In this document: in pieces, positions 27,470 to 35,519 of the stretch | Layout of the letters: each line of letters begins with the position of its first letter | Numbering within the stretch: the first letter of the stretch is position 1 | Source of the DNA: Chthoniobacterales bacterium | GTDB taxonomy: Bacteria; Verrucomicrobiota; Verrucomicrobiia; Chthoniobacterales; UBA10450 | Length of the DNA: 64,000 nucleotides | Assembly (NCBI GenBank): GCA_013821455.1 | Contig: JACDGS010000003.1 | Coordinates: 1 to 64,000, forward strand | Direction of reading: 5' to 3' | The notes under the pieces: generated by a model | The model's database searches: none | Told to the model about the DNA's origin: nothing | What the model saw: the letters and a program-made list of their open reading frames with translations, nothing else | Translations under genes and position numbers: made by a program

Positions 27470-28420
27470 ATGGTAAGTGCCGGTGTAAATTTCGGTCTCG
27501 ATCTGGCCGGAGAAATCAAAGCGCTCAAGCGAGAGCGCAATGCCGTCATTCTCGCGCACAACTACCAGATTCCCGAGCTGCAGGATCTCGCGGACTATGT
27601 CGGCGACTCGTTAGGCCTGAGTTTCCAAGCGGCGAAAACCGACGCCGAAGTCATCCTCTTTTGCGGCGTTCACTTCATGGCGGAGACCGCGAAAATCCTC
27701 AACCCAACCAAAAAAGTCATCCTGCCCGATCTCGACGCTGGCTGCTCGCTCTCCGAATCTTGTCCGCCGGAAAAGCTACAGGCATTTCTCGCGCAGCACG
27801 CCGATAAGAGTTACTACGTCATCGCTTACATTAACTGCAGTGCCGGAGTGAAGGCGCTCTCCGACGTCATCTGCACGAGCGGCAACGCCGAAAAGATCGT
27901 CCGTGCCGCGCCGGCCGATCGCAACATCCTTTTCGTGCCGGATCAAAATCTCGGCGCATGGGTGATCGAGCGCACCGGGCGGAGAATGGATTTGTGGCAG
28001 GGTAACTGTTATGTGCACATCGAATTCACGGCGCGCAGCATCGGCGCGATTCACGCCGAGCATCCGGGCGCGCCGGTGGTAGCCCATCCCGAATGTCCTT
28101 TTGCCGTTAGGCTGCTCGCCGATGAAGTCTGTTCGACCGAAAAGATGATCACCTACTGCAAAGAGTCGCCCGCGCGCGCGTTTATCGTCGTGACTGAGGC
28201 CGGGATGTTACACCGCTTACAAAAAGAAATTCCAAGTAAGCTATTTATTCCTGGTCCGACTGATCGCTGCGCCTGCGCGGAGTGTCGTTTCATGAAAATG
28301 AACACCCTCGAAAAAGCCCACGCCGCGCTGCTAAATCTCGAGCCTGAGATCATCCTCCCCGAGCAACTGCGCGCACGCGCCGAAGCGCCGATTCGCCGTA
28401 TGCTGGAGTTAAGTCGCTAA
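27470..28420 (+). CDS. nadA: quinolinate synthase
   Basis: [4Fe-4S] enzyme condensing iminoaspartate and dihydroxyacetone phosphate to quinolinate in NAD synthesis. ILAHNYQIPELQDLADYVGDSLGL near residues 25-48 is diagnostic. The cluster cysteines are visible in DAGCSLSESC, in the central NCSAGVKALSDVICTSGN region, and in the C-terminal DRCACAECRFMKMN. Length 316 matches the short NadA form. No nadB or nadC is in the window. A CCTAACGA word (27608) is read as Ser-Leu-Gly within the conserved GDSLGL segment, so the word sits in a constrained position. Confidence 0.94.
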   Translation: MVSAGVNFGLDLAGEIKALKRERNAVILAHNYQIPELQDLADYVGDSLGLSFQAAKTDAEVILFCGVHFMAETAKILNPTKKVILPDLDAGCSLSESCPPEKLQAFLAQHADKSYYVIAYINCSAGVKALSDVICTSGNAEKIVRAAPADRNILFVPDQNLGAWVIERTGRRMDLWQGNCYVHIEFTARSIGAIHAEHPGAPVVAHPECPFAVRLLADEVCSTEKMITYCKESPARAFIVVTEAGMLHRLQKEIPSKLFIPGPTDRCACAECRFMKMNTLEKAHAALLNLEPEIILPEQLRARAEAPIRRMLELSR

Positions 28421-28481
28421 GCAACCTTCTTCGCTCGCTTTCCACTTGTCAGCGATGGCTTTTTACTGGTCTCATTCAATC

Positions 28482-28952
28482 ATGAAACGACTTCTCTGCG
28501 CGGCCTTAGTCTTTGCAGCATTCCTAAACCCATTACGCGCAGAGCCTGCCCCCGATGCGCCCGAACTGACCAAACTCCTGCAAGACTTCCTCGCCGGCGC
28601 GGGCCGCAACGACGTGGCCATGCATGATCGTTTTTGGGCTGATGACTTGATTTACACCGGTTCCGCTGGCCGCCGGATCGGGAAGGCCGATCTCATGGGC
28701 GAAGTGCGCAAAGAAGGCCCGCCGAAACCCGGCGAAGACGTCACGGTTTATAGCGCGGAAGACATTCGGATCCAGCAATACGGCGACACCGCCATCGTGG
28801 CTTTCCGTCTCGTCGCCACGACGCAAAAGAAAAGCGGGCCAGAGGTCGCGAACTATCTCAACACTGGCGCGTTTTTGAAACGCGGCGGCAAATGGCAGGT
28901 CGTAGCCTGGCAGGCCACGGTCATGCCGAAGAAGAGCGAGCCGAAGCCATAG
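28482..28952 (+). CDS. exported SnoaL/DUF4440-like protein
   Basis: Protein of 156 residues with a signal peptide ending near LRAEP (about 21). The mature part fits the NTF2-like DUF4440 fold: an N-terminal helix ELTKLLQDFLAGAGRNDVAMHDRFWADDLIYTG, then GRRIGKADLMGEV, and strands DIRIQQYGDTAIVAFRL and GKWQVVAWQAT. Such domains bind small ligands or act as accessory enzymes; the role here is unknown. The start is ATG 28482, since the longer frame from 28446 would precede the signal peptide with unrelated sequence. Confidence 0.75.
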   Translation: MKRLLCAALVFAAFLNPLRAEPAPDAPELTKLLQDFLAGAGRNDVAMHDRFWADDLIYTGSAGRRIGKADLMGEVRKEGPPKPGEDVTVYSAEDIRIQQYGDTAIVAFRLVATTQKKSGPEVANYLNTGAFLKRGGKWQVVAWQATVMPKKSEPKP

Positions 28953-28965
28953 GAGTTCGCAAGAG

Positions 28966-28983
28966 GTCCTTTACTCGTTAGGC
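28966..28983 (-). repeat. extended CCTAACGA word supplying a stop codon
   Basis: Exact GCCTAACGAGTAAAGGAC on the minus strand in the 25-base gap between converging genes. Its TAA is the stop codon of the gene at 28978-29649, the same arrangement as at proC. Confidence 0.85.
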
Positions 28984-29649
28984 ATGGCGCCGCCGGAAGC
29001 GGACGTTATCCAAGCCGAGGTCCCAGATCCAATCGGGATAGAAGTAACCCGGCTGTCCTAACTCTACTCCCAGGATTTCCACATCTTGCATCAGAGCCTG
29101 CCAGTCAGCGTCCGTCCCTGGTTTACCATTGCCCTTCGTTACCACCCATCCGGGTGGAATCGTTAGTGAAGCAGCCTCCAGTGGATAGGAGTAAGTCTGC
29201 CAGCCTACGGGAAAATGCGAGATGTCTGTCCCGACATAGTAGGCATCCACGCCTTTGCTAAAGTCACCTGTGCCGAAGGTCGTCTTGAGATCGAGAGTTA
29301 CCGCGCGATCGGGGACTTCGGAGCCGGCAAAGATATCTATGTCGAAAGTCATCTCCGCTACTCCCGCTTTCGCGAAATTACCTAGAAAGTGAGTCTTAGT
29401 TCCCATCGGGACATACCAGGTAGGAACAGAGGCATCGACAGTACCATGCAGATAGGCGCCCGGATTACCGCCCGTCGGCTCGATCACTAAGAGCTCTCCC
29501 GGATTAGTCGATAGGTGCCAGTCACCATCGTCGCTGTCGTTATCGAACGTCTCAATGATAGCATGACACTTCGAGACTCCGATGAAGCCAAACATGAGGA
29601 GCGAGAAAAAGCATGCCGTATCCAAGCCCAAACGGTGATTCGTATTCAT
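28978..29649 (-). CDS. exported protein, PEP-CTERM-like beta domain without sorting signal
   Basis: Protein of 223 residues with a signal peptide (hydrophobic about 12-28, ending SKCHA). The mature domain begins IIETFDNDSDDGDWHLSTNP and has alternating beta-rich segments (AEMTFDIDIFAGSEV, VTLDLKTTFG, GWQTYSYPLE), ending WDLGLDNVRFRRR, like laminin-G/discoidin-type domains of exported Verrucomicrobiota proteins that usually end in a PEP-CTERM anchor. That anchor is absent. I use ATG 29649, where MNTNHRLG begins the signal. Ligand unknown. Confidence 0.65.
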   Translation of the reverse strand: MNTNHRLGLDTACFFSLLMFGFIGVSKCHAIIETFDNDSDDGDWHLSTNPGELLVIEPTGGNPGAYLHGTVDASVPTWYVPMGTKTHFLGNFAKAGVAEMTFDIDIFAGSEVPDRAVTLDLKTTFGTGDFSKGVDAYYVGTDISHFPVGWQTYSYPLEAASLTIPPGWVVTKGNGKPGTDADWQALMQDVEILGVELGQPGYFYPDWIWDLGLDNVRFRRRHA

Positions 29650-29698
29650 AGGGAAAGACTTTCCTTTCGCGCGAGTGAAGTCAAGCACAGCGCTAACG

Positions 29699-30583
29699 CT
29701 AAAGGAAATGCGGGCGCAAGACGGCGTATTTCTTTTCTCCTATTCCACTAACTCGCGCTAACTCATCCGCGCTCTTAAAAGGACGCGCCGCAATGATTCG
29801 CGCGGCCAGCACGGGGCCAATCCCGGGCAGAGTCTGCAAGGCTTCGCTACTCGCAGCGTTGATATCCAACTTTGCCCTCGACATCGGGCCTTTCGCCGTA
29901 AGAGAAGGCGCCGGTGCGGGCGTCGATGGATGGAAAAAGGCAGCGAAAGAATCCGATCCCTGAGGCGGCACGTTTGTGCTGGCGGACGCAGAAGAATGAG
30001 TAGCTGAGCTTGCGGCTCCGATACCCCACCCGCCAAGTCTTTGCGCTCTCGCGGCTACTTCAAGCTGGCGGAGTTTTCCTTCTTCGGCCGCCGTTCCCTT
30101 CATCGTCGGCGCCTGCGCGGTCGCTCCGTAAATGCGGGCCAGTCCGTGCGCGACTAACTCTTCCGCGAGATCGGCGTGGTCCATCTCGACAAAGGCAAAG
30201 TAGCGCCGCAATCGGCTCTCACCACGCGCATCTTGTTTGCGAGTGATAATGGTAAAGGGATGGGTCAATTGCTCCCGCGTAAAACGCTCGGCGTCCTTCC
30301 CGAGCTGTAGGACTTTGGGCACGGTGACGGCGAAATATCTCGCCTGCTGGGCGACGCGCTGCGGGAAGGTAGCTTCGGTCTCCGGCGTATCGACAAAATA
30401 AAGGCGGAAGATGTATTCCCGGCCATTGGCGCGGACATGGAAGCTATCTCCATCGTTAGCCGGGTTAGGCAGCAGTTGGCAGTTTTCGTAGGTCACCCAA
30501 TGCGCTCCGCCGGCCTGCGCTGGCCTACCTAACGAGAAAAGGATCAGTAGGATGAGTAACTGTTTCGAAAGTAAGGTCTTCAC
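29699..30583 (-). CDS. secreted thermonuclease-like protein fused to a ComEA-type helix-hairpin-helix domain
   Basis: Exported protein of 294 residues; signal peptide about 1-24. Residues 30-185 resemble the staphylococcal nuclease fold (DGDSFHVRANGREYIFRLYFVDTPET, later LVAHGLARIYG), with arginine and acidic residues in the expected regions. After a Ser/Pro linker, residues 235-294 form a paired HhH domain (KLDINAASSEALQTLPGIGPVLAARIIAARPF) of the ComEA type that binds double-stranded DNA. A secreted nuclease with a DNA-binding domain could process extracellular DNA; a link to DNA uptake is speculative but of interest next to the repeated CCTAACGA word. Confidence 0.82.
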   Translation of the reverse strand: MKTLLSKQLLILLILFSLGRPAQAGGAHWVTYENCQLLPNPANDGDSFHVRANGREYIFRLYFVDTPETEATFPQRVAQQARYFAVTVPKVLQLGKDAERFTREQLTHPFTIITRKQDARGESRLRRYFAFVEMDHADLAEELVAHGLARIYGATAQAPTMKGTAAEEGKLRQLEVAARAQRLGGWGIGAASSATHSSASASTNVPPQGSDSFAAFFHPSTPAPAPSLTAKGPMSRAKLDINAASSEALQTLPGIGPVLAARIIAARPFKSADELARVSGIGEKKYAVLRPHFL

Positions 30584-30740
30584 AAACCAGGAGCGTCTAT
30601 CGGCAGCGGCAAGGCAAAAAACCTATGAACGCTGATGATGTCCTGCGCAACATTCTTAGATGTGCGGAGCAGCCAAAGGTTGCCCGCGCCGATAAAAGCC
30701 TTATCAGTTGCGAGGTCGGCCGACGAGCGCATTTTAGGAG

Positions 30741-31217
30741 ATGCAAAAGATTACTCCTTTTCTATGGTTCGACGATCAAGCGGAGGAAGCCGTGAAGTTC
30801 TACGGCTCGGTTTTCAAGAATACAAAAGTCACGGCCACGACTTACTACGGCGAGGAAGGACCGGGCGAGAAAGGCTCGGTCATGACAATCGCGTTCGAGC
30901 TGGATGGAAATCCCTTTGTGGCCTTGAATGGCGGGCCCGCTTTCAAGTTCACCGAGGCCGTCTCGTTCGCGGTGGAATGCGCTACGCAGGAGGAGGTGGA
31001 TTACTATTGGGAAAAACTGCAGGCCGGTGGCGGGAAAGAGTTGGAGTGCGGCTGGCTCAAGGATAAGTATGGCCTGTGCTGGCAGGTGGTGCCGACTGTG
31101 CTCTGGCAGATGTTAGCGGAGAAGGATCCAGCCAAGTTTCATCGGGCCATGCAAGCGATGATGCAGATGACCAAGTTCGATATCGCGCGGTTGCAACAAG
31201 CTTACGATGGCAAGTGA
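30741..31217 (+). CDS. VOC family protein (PhnB/3-demethylubiquinone methyltransferase-like)
   Basis: Cytoplasmic protein of 158 residues of the PF06983 branch of the vicinal oxygen chelate superfamily. ITPFLWFDDQAEEAVKFYGSVF at the start and a C-terminal GLCWQVVPTVLWQML with the family's paired beta-alpha-beta-beta-beta layout support this. Some members are labelled methyltransferases without proof. The last codons overlap a possible start of the next frame; no operon partner suggests a substrate. Confidence 0.85.
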   Translation: MQKITPFLWFDDQAEEAVKFYGSVFKNTKVTATTYYGEEGPGEKGSVMTIAFELDGNPFVALNGGPAFKFTEAVSFAVECATQEEVDYYWEKLQAGGGKELECGWLKDKYGLCWQVVPTVLWQMLAEKDPAKFHRAMQAMMQMTKFDIARLQQAYDGK

Positions 31218-31263
31218 TCGTAACTCATGGAATGGCGAGACTGGATTAGCTCACCCAAGTGTT

Positions 31264-31746
31264 ATGAGTCGTAAGTCTCCTCTTTCGGCGATCCTTATTG
31301 GCGGCGGGATCGCGGGTGCGCTCGATATCACTTACGCTGTGGTCTTCTCTTGGGCGCGGAGCGGAGTGCCGCCCTCGCGCATACTCCAGTCGGTGGCCAG
31401 CGGATTGCTCGGGGCACCCGCTTTCCAAGGTGGCTTACCTATAGCAGTAATGGGGTTGATGCTGCATTTTTGCATCGCCCTTCTGTGGGCCACGATCTTT
31501 TTCGGAGTGAGCCGCGCGGTAACGATTCTTACTCGTCACCCGGTCGTCTTCGGTGTCCTCTACGGGCTCTTGATTTACGCGGTGATGAATCTAGCCGTCC
31601 TGCCGCTCTCGGCCTTCCCCCGCAAGGTCACCTTCCCACCGATAGTCCTAGCTACAGGACTTTTCGTGCACATGTTCTTCATCGGGCTCCCGATCGCGCT
31701 CGCGATAAGTCGGCTTGAACCCAGGAAGCCTAACCCTGGAACGTGA
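31264..31746 (+). CDS. hypothetical polytopic membrane protein
   Basis: About 160 residues with four to five hydrophobic segments (LSAILIGGGIAGALDITYAVVF, LPIAVMGLMLHFCIALLWATIFFG, FGVLYGLLIYAVMNLAVLPL, IVLATGLFVHMFFIGLPIALAI). It resembles small Verrucomicrobiota and Proteobacteria membrane proteins of unknown function. I prefer the ATG at 31264; a longer frame from 31207 overlaps the VOC gene by ten bases. The 3' end runs into a degenerate 21-base tandem repeat. Confidence 0.65.
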   Translation: MSRKSPLSAILIGGGIAGALDITYAVVFSWARSGVPPSRILQSVASGLLGAPAFQGGLPIAVMGLMLHFCIALLWATIFFGVSRAVTILTRHPVVFGVLYGLLIYAVMNLAVLPLSAFPRKVTFPPIVLATGLFVHMFFIGLPIALAISRLEPRKPNPGT

Positions 31747-31865
31747 GAAGGCGACCTTGGGTTGTCGCAAGGCGACCCCGGAACGTGAGGCTCCCACCTT
31801 GGAACGTCGCAATCCCACCCTGGAGCGTGAGAGTTCCTAAGGAATTGTCGTAGCCCCATATTGGA
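31737..31865. repeat. degenerate 21-base tandem repeat (about six units)
   Basis: Units begin at 31737, 31758, 31779, 31800, 31821 and 31842, each 21 bases (the last 20). They share TGGAACGTGAG or TTGTCGC-like left halves and a GCGACC or CCCACC right half, with alternate units more alike, so a 42-base higher order is possible. The first unit overlaps the end of the membrane-protein gene. On the minus strand a unit would encode seven residues, but no gene there is convincing. Confidence 0.75.
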
Positions 31866-31901
31866 ACAGACGATAGTCTGCGGGATCTCCTACGAGACTG
31901 T

Positions 31902-34900
31902 TCACGCAACATCTGCCTGCTGGAAGCTCTCGAAAAGATGCTCGAAAACAGCGGAGCACTTCTTCTGGTAAAGCTCCGGCGTGTAAGCGCGCGGCAAGCC
32001 GTCATCGAGTTCGTCCTCGATTGCGAGCCTGACTTGCGCTCGCCCTTGCGCGGTTTGTCGCCAGTTAAATCCGAGCGCCTGCTTCACACGCTTTAAAAGT
32101 TGTCGGGCGACCTTCTTTACTTCTTCGCGTTCTTCCTCGCTTAGTTCAGGGCCGGGACGAATGAGAAGGTCGAAGACGGTTAACTCCGCTTCGCTGAGTT
32201 GTTCGCGAACGTGGCGCTGTTCTTCTTCGTTTAGAGTCCGAGTAAAGATTAGCAGTTCTTCGAATAGCTCCTGAATCGTCCGGCTACCGGAGTTGTAGGA
32301 CTCTATTAGCTCTTCGAATTTCGTCAGGTAATCGGCGCGCGTTTTATTTAGTCGAATGAGCTTGTCGAGCTGAGCGCGGATAGCTGCCTTCAATCGTTCG
32401 AGATCGATGTTCTTCTTTCTTGATTGCTTGAAGCGCTTCGCGAGTTTGTCGAAATCGATCTTCGCCAGGTCGATGACCCCGCGGCCATCGCTGCCTTCTT
32501 GAATTGTGAATCCATCGGCCGCGATCGAGTCGTCCAGTAGTTCATTCACCTTCGCCCTCACGGCAGAGATGTCGACCGGTTCGCCGCCGCCCGTTCGCAG
32601 ACGGATTTCGTCTGCTATGGTCGTTAGGCAATAAACCTTAGACGCAAATTCGAGGACGGCGGGATCTGGTTTGATCGCTTGGAAAAGTGTGCGCACCAAT
32701 CGTTCGTGTCCTAGGAACTGTTTCCGCAAAGGATCGGGCGAGATGAGGGCGTCAACTGCATCGCCGATCAGCCTAACCTTTTCCATGTCAGTAGCTGCTT
32801 CGATGGCGGCGATCTTGACGCCATGCTCCGCGCAAAAGGCGACCACTGCATCGACCGCTTTGGCTAGCTCATTTACCAACTCCGTCTTATCGCGCACCGG
32901 CGTCGCGCCGCCCTTTCCGGCGCCGTAAATTGCCAACGCCTTTTCGAGGGAAGCGAAGACATTCGCATAGTCCACAATCAAACCGCTGTGCTTACCGGGA
33001 TAGACGCGATTCGCGCGGGCGATCGTTTGCATGAGGGTGTGATTTCGCATCGGCTTGTCGAGGTAGATGGTCGAGCAACTTGGCGCGTCGAAGCCGGTCA
33101 GCCACATCGCGCAGACGAAGACCAGGCTTAGCGGGTCGTCAGGGTCTTTGAATTTCTCGTCGAGCCTCTCCGCATTCATCCGCTTCCGGTGCGGGAGGAT
33201 GTCGAGCCCGAGTTTCACCATTTGCTCGATCTCGTTTTGCGCAGGCGAGACGATCAACGCCATGTCAGTGTTTTTCAGAGCGAGCCGCTCGTTCAAGAAT
33301 CGGACTCGTTCGGGATCCGATTCTGTGAAACTCGTCAGCTTCATTAGCTCCTTTTCCACCCGCTCCTGCTCAGCCAGCCAATGCTTGCGCACCTTGTCAT
33401 ACATCTTCAGCGCGGTGGCCTTGTCGATTGACACCACCATCGCTTTCCCTTGGAAGCCGCGGCCGAGAAAATGGCTCATGATATCCTTCGCCACTTTCTC
33501 CAGCCGATCGTCGCGCGTGATGATGTGATACTGCCGGCCAAGCTGCGTCTCGAGACGCTGTTCCGCCTCTTCGCTTAGCTCGGCTTCTTCGATCAACTCA
33601 TAGATCTCTTCGTTGAGACTCGGGTTGGTGAGATGCAGCTCCGGCGTCCGATTCTCGTAAAAGAGCGGGACGGTCGCGCCATCTTCGACCGACTGCTGGA
33701 AATCGTAGATCGAGACGTAATCGCCGAAGACTTCGCGCGTCCGCTCCTCGCCCGCGATCAACGGCGTGCCGGTGAAAGCGAGGAACATCGCGCGCGGCAG
33801 CGATGCCCGCATGTTCACCGCCAGAGTGTCGTATTGGCTGCGATGCGCTTCATCGGTCAGGACGATGATGTCGGGCCGCTCGCTCAGCACTTCCGGCACG
33901 GAGAACTTCTGGACCAGGGTGAAGATATAGCGATGATTCCCGCTCAACAGCTCGCGCAACTCCGCGCCACTTTGCGCGTGGCACTCATCGCCTTCGTGCT
34001 GCGTCACCGCTCCCGTCGCTTTGAAGGTCTTGGCGATTTGATCGTCCAGCTCCCGGCGATCGGTCACCACGACAAAGGTCCAGTTCCCGGGAATCTTGCG
34101 CAGCACCTTCTGCGAGAAGAAGACCATCGAAAAGCTCTTGCCCGAGCCTTGCGTTTGCCAGAACACACCAATCCCATTCGGGCTTGGCGTGTTGCCCTCA
34201 CCCCCAACCCCTCTCCCAGAGGTAGAGGGGAGTGCTTTTGTGGAGGTTATCTGTTCTAGAAACGCGGCGGGCTGGTTGATGACGAATTCGTTTTGAAAGC
34301 GAAGGACGGTGTAGCCAAGCGAGTGAAGGTAAGCGTCTCGTTTGGTGTCCTTTTTTGTAACGACGGGACTTGTGTGGACTTCACCATCGACTTCCACCAC
34401 CAGCATTTTTTCCGCACAGAAGAAGTCCGGGATGTAATCACCGATCTGATGCTGCCGGCGAAATTTCCAGCCCTTCAACTGTCGATCGCGCAGAAGCTCC
34501 CAGGCGATTTCTTCGGCTGACGTTTGTTGCTGCCTCAACCGTCGCGCCCGATCGACCAAACCCGCAAACTGCAGCCCACCGCGATAATGCCCCTCTACCT
34601 TTGGGAGAGGGGTTGGGGTGAGGGTGGCGGGTTTGGTCAAGCCTCCTCGTACCATGAGCAACGAACGAATCGCCGCATTGACACCCAAAACCTGATGATT
34701 CTGCGCGAGAATCTTGACCAAACCCGCCTTACGCCCGGAGAAGAGGGTAAAATTCTCCACCAGATCGAGCAGCCGCGCCGGCTCACAGGTTCCGCGGATC
34801 ATTACTTCGAGCGACACCCGGCGCGGTTCATCTTCACTCTCGACCCGCTTCCACTCGGACATCCGCCCCCAATCCGCCGTGATCGTCCCAACCCGGCTCT

Positions 34901-35519
34901 GCGTCCCGTTCGAAGCGATGATCAGCGCGTTATACCAAAACAAAGCCGGCACGCCGTTCTGCGGATGCTTGTAGCTCGTAATGTTTTCGTCGAACGCCGC
35001 TCGCGCGGAGACGCCAGGCTTCTTGAATTCAATCAGCACCAGCGGCAAGCCGTTGACGAAGCCGATCAAGTCAGGCCGCACCGTGTAGAGCGGACCGGTG
35101 ACCGTCATTTGACTAACGAGTAAAAGATCGTTTCTCTTCGCGTCATCCCAATCGATCACCCGCACCCGCTCGATCTTTTCGCCGCCACGCTCGCGATCCG
35201 GCACGCTTACCTGCACGCCATCTTTCAACAATTCGTAAACTTCGCGATTCGCCGCCGCGGGTAGCATCGCGGAGCGATCACGCGCGAGTTGATCCGTTGC
35301 CGCCGTGATTGCTTCCGGCGGAAGCTGTGGATTGAGCTTCGTCAAAGCCGCTTGAAGCCGAGTGAGCAAAACGACCTCGGCGCTCGTCTCGCGCTGCAAG
35401 GTTCCGATTGGTCCGAAGATTTCCTGAAATGCGGAGACGGTCGCCCAGCCGAGCTCGCGAAAAAGCTCCACCGCCGGCCGCTCGATTAGCAGGTCTTCAG
35501 TGTAGCCGTGAGCGCTCAT
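31902..35519 (-). CDS. hsdR: type I restriction enzyme R subunit with an internal DUF559 domain
   Basis: Motor and nuclease subunit of a type I system, 1205 residues. The N-terminal PD-(D/E)XK nuclease has RPDLIGFVNGLPLVLIEFKK near 150-170. Helicase motifs are WQTQGSGKSF (Walker A), VLTDEAHRSQY (DEAH), and MWLTGFDAPSCSTIYLD. Between nuclease and helicase, residues about 298-442 are foreign: a DUF559 domain (LRDRQLKGWKFRRQHQIGDY, then DFFCAEKMLVVEVDGEVH) flanked by proline-rich peptides encoded by inverted palindromes (34195-34624). The frame stays open, so the insertion may be tolerated. It starts immediately after the stop of the yhcG-like gene. Only one CCTAACGA word is in its 3.6 kb. Confidence 0.93.
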   Translation of the reverse strand: MSAHGYTEDLLIERPAVELFRELGWATVSAFQEIFGPIGTLQRETSAEVVLLTRLQAALTKLNPQLPPEAITAATDQLARDRSAMLPAAANREVYELLKDGVQVSVPDRERGGEKIERVRVIDWDDAKRNDLLLVSQMTVTGPLYTVRPDLIGFVNGLPLVLIEFKKPGVSARAAFDENITSYKHPQNGVPALFWYNALIIASNGTQSRVGTITADWGRMSEWKRVESEDEPRRVSLEVMIRGTCEPARLLDLVENFTLFSGRKAGLVKILAQNHQVLGVNAAIRSLLMVRGGLTKPATLTPTPLPKVEGHYRGGLQFAGLVDRARRLRQQQTSAEEIAWELLRDRQLKGWKFRRQHQIGDYIPDFFCAEKMLVVEVDGEVHTSPVVTKKDTKRDAYLHSLGYTVLRFQNEFVINQPAAFLEQITSTKALPSTSGRGVGGEGNTPSPNGIGVFWQTQGSGKSFSMVFFSQKVLRKIPGNWTFVVVTDRRELDDQIAKTFKATGAVTQHEGDECHAQSGAELRELLSGNHRYIFTLVQKFSVPEVLSERPDIIVLTDEAHRSQYDTLAVNMRASLPRAMFLAFTGTPLIAGEERTREVFGDYVSIYDFQQSVEDGATVPLFYENRTPELHLTNPSLNEEIYELIEEAELSEEAEQRLETQLGRQYHIITRDDRLEKVAKDIMSHFLGRGFQGKAMVVSIDKATALKMYDKVRKHWLAEQERVEKELMKLTSFTESDPERVRFLNERLALKNTDMALIVSPAQNEIEQMVKLGLDILPHRKRMNAERLDEKFKDPDDPLSLVFVCAMWLTGFDAPSCSTIYLDKPMRNHTLMQTIARANRVYPGKHSGLIVDYANVFASLEKALAIYGAGKGGATPVRDKTELVNELAKAVDAVVAFCAEHGVKIAAIEAATDMEKVRLIGDAVDALISPDPLRKQFLGHERLVRTLFQAIKPDPAVLEFASKVYCLTTIADEIRLRTGGGEPVDISAVRAKVNELLDDSIAADGFTIQEGSDGRGVIDLAKIDFDKLAKRFKQSRKKNIDLERLKAAIRAQLDKLIRLNKTRADYLTKFEELIESYNSGSRTIQELFEELLIFTRTLNEEEQRHVREQLSEAELTVFDLLIRPGPELSEEEREEVKKVARQLLKRVKQALGFNWRQTAQGRAQVRLAIEDELDDGLPRAYTPELYQKKCSAVFEHLFESFQQADVA
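34195..34624. mobile_element. in-frame DUF559 cassette bounded by inverted palindromes within hsdR
   Basis: The left boundary (34195-34232) carries CCCTCACCCCCAACCCCTCT and the right boundary (34590-34624) carries its near-exact inverse complement, ending GGGTTGGGGTGAGGG. Between them lies about 350 bases encoding a complete DUF559 (Vsr-like PD-(D/E)XK) domain. The whole cassette is open in the hsdR frame, adding about 145 residues. Boundaries are approximate; no target duplication could be assigned by eye. Confidence 0.7.

Noticed and set aside
31737-31865. CRISPR or replication iterons
   Set aside because: Units are contiguous without spacers and degenerate; no replication gene or AT-rich unwinding region is nearby.
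34195-34624. Intein within HsdR
   Set aside because: No Cys/Ser at the left junction, no terminal His-Asn plus nucleophile at the right junction, and the domain inside is DUF559, not LAGLIDADG with Hint blocks.
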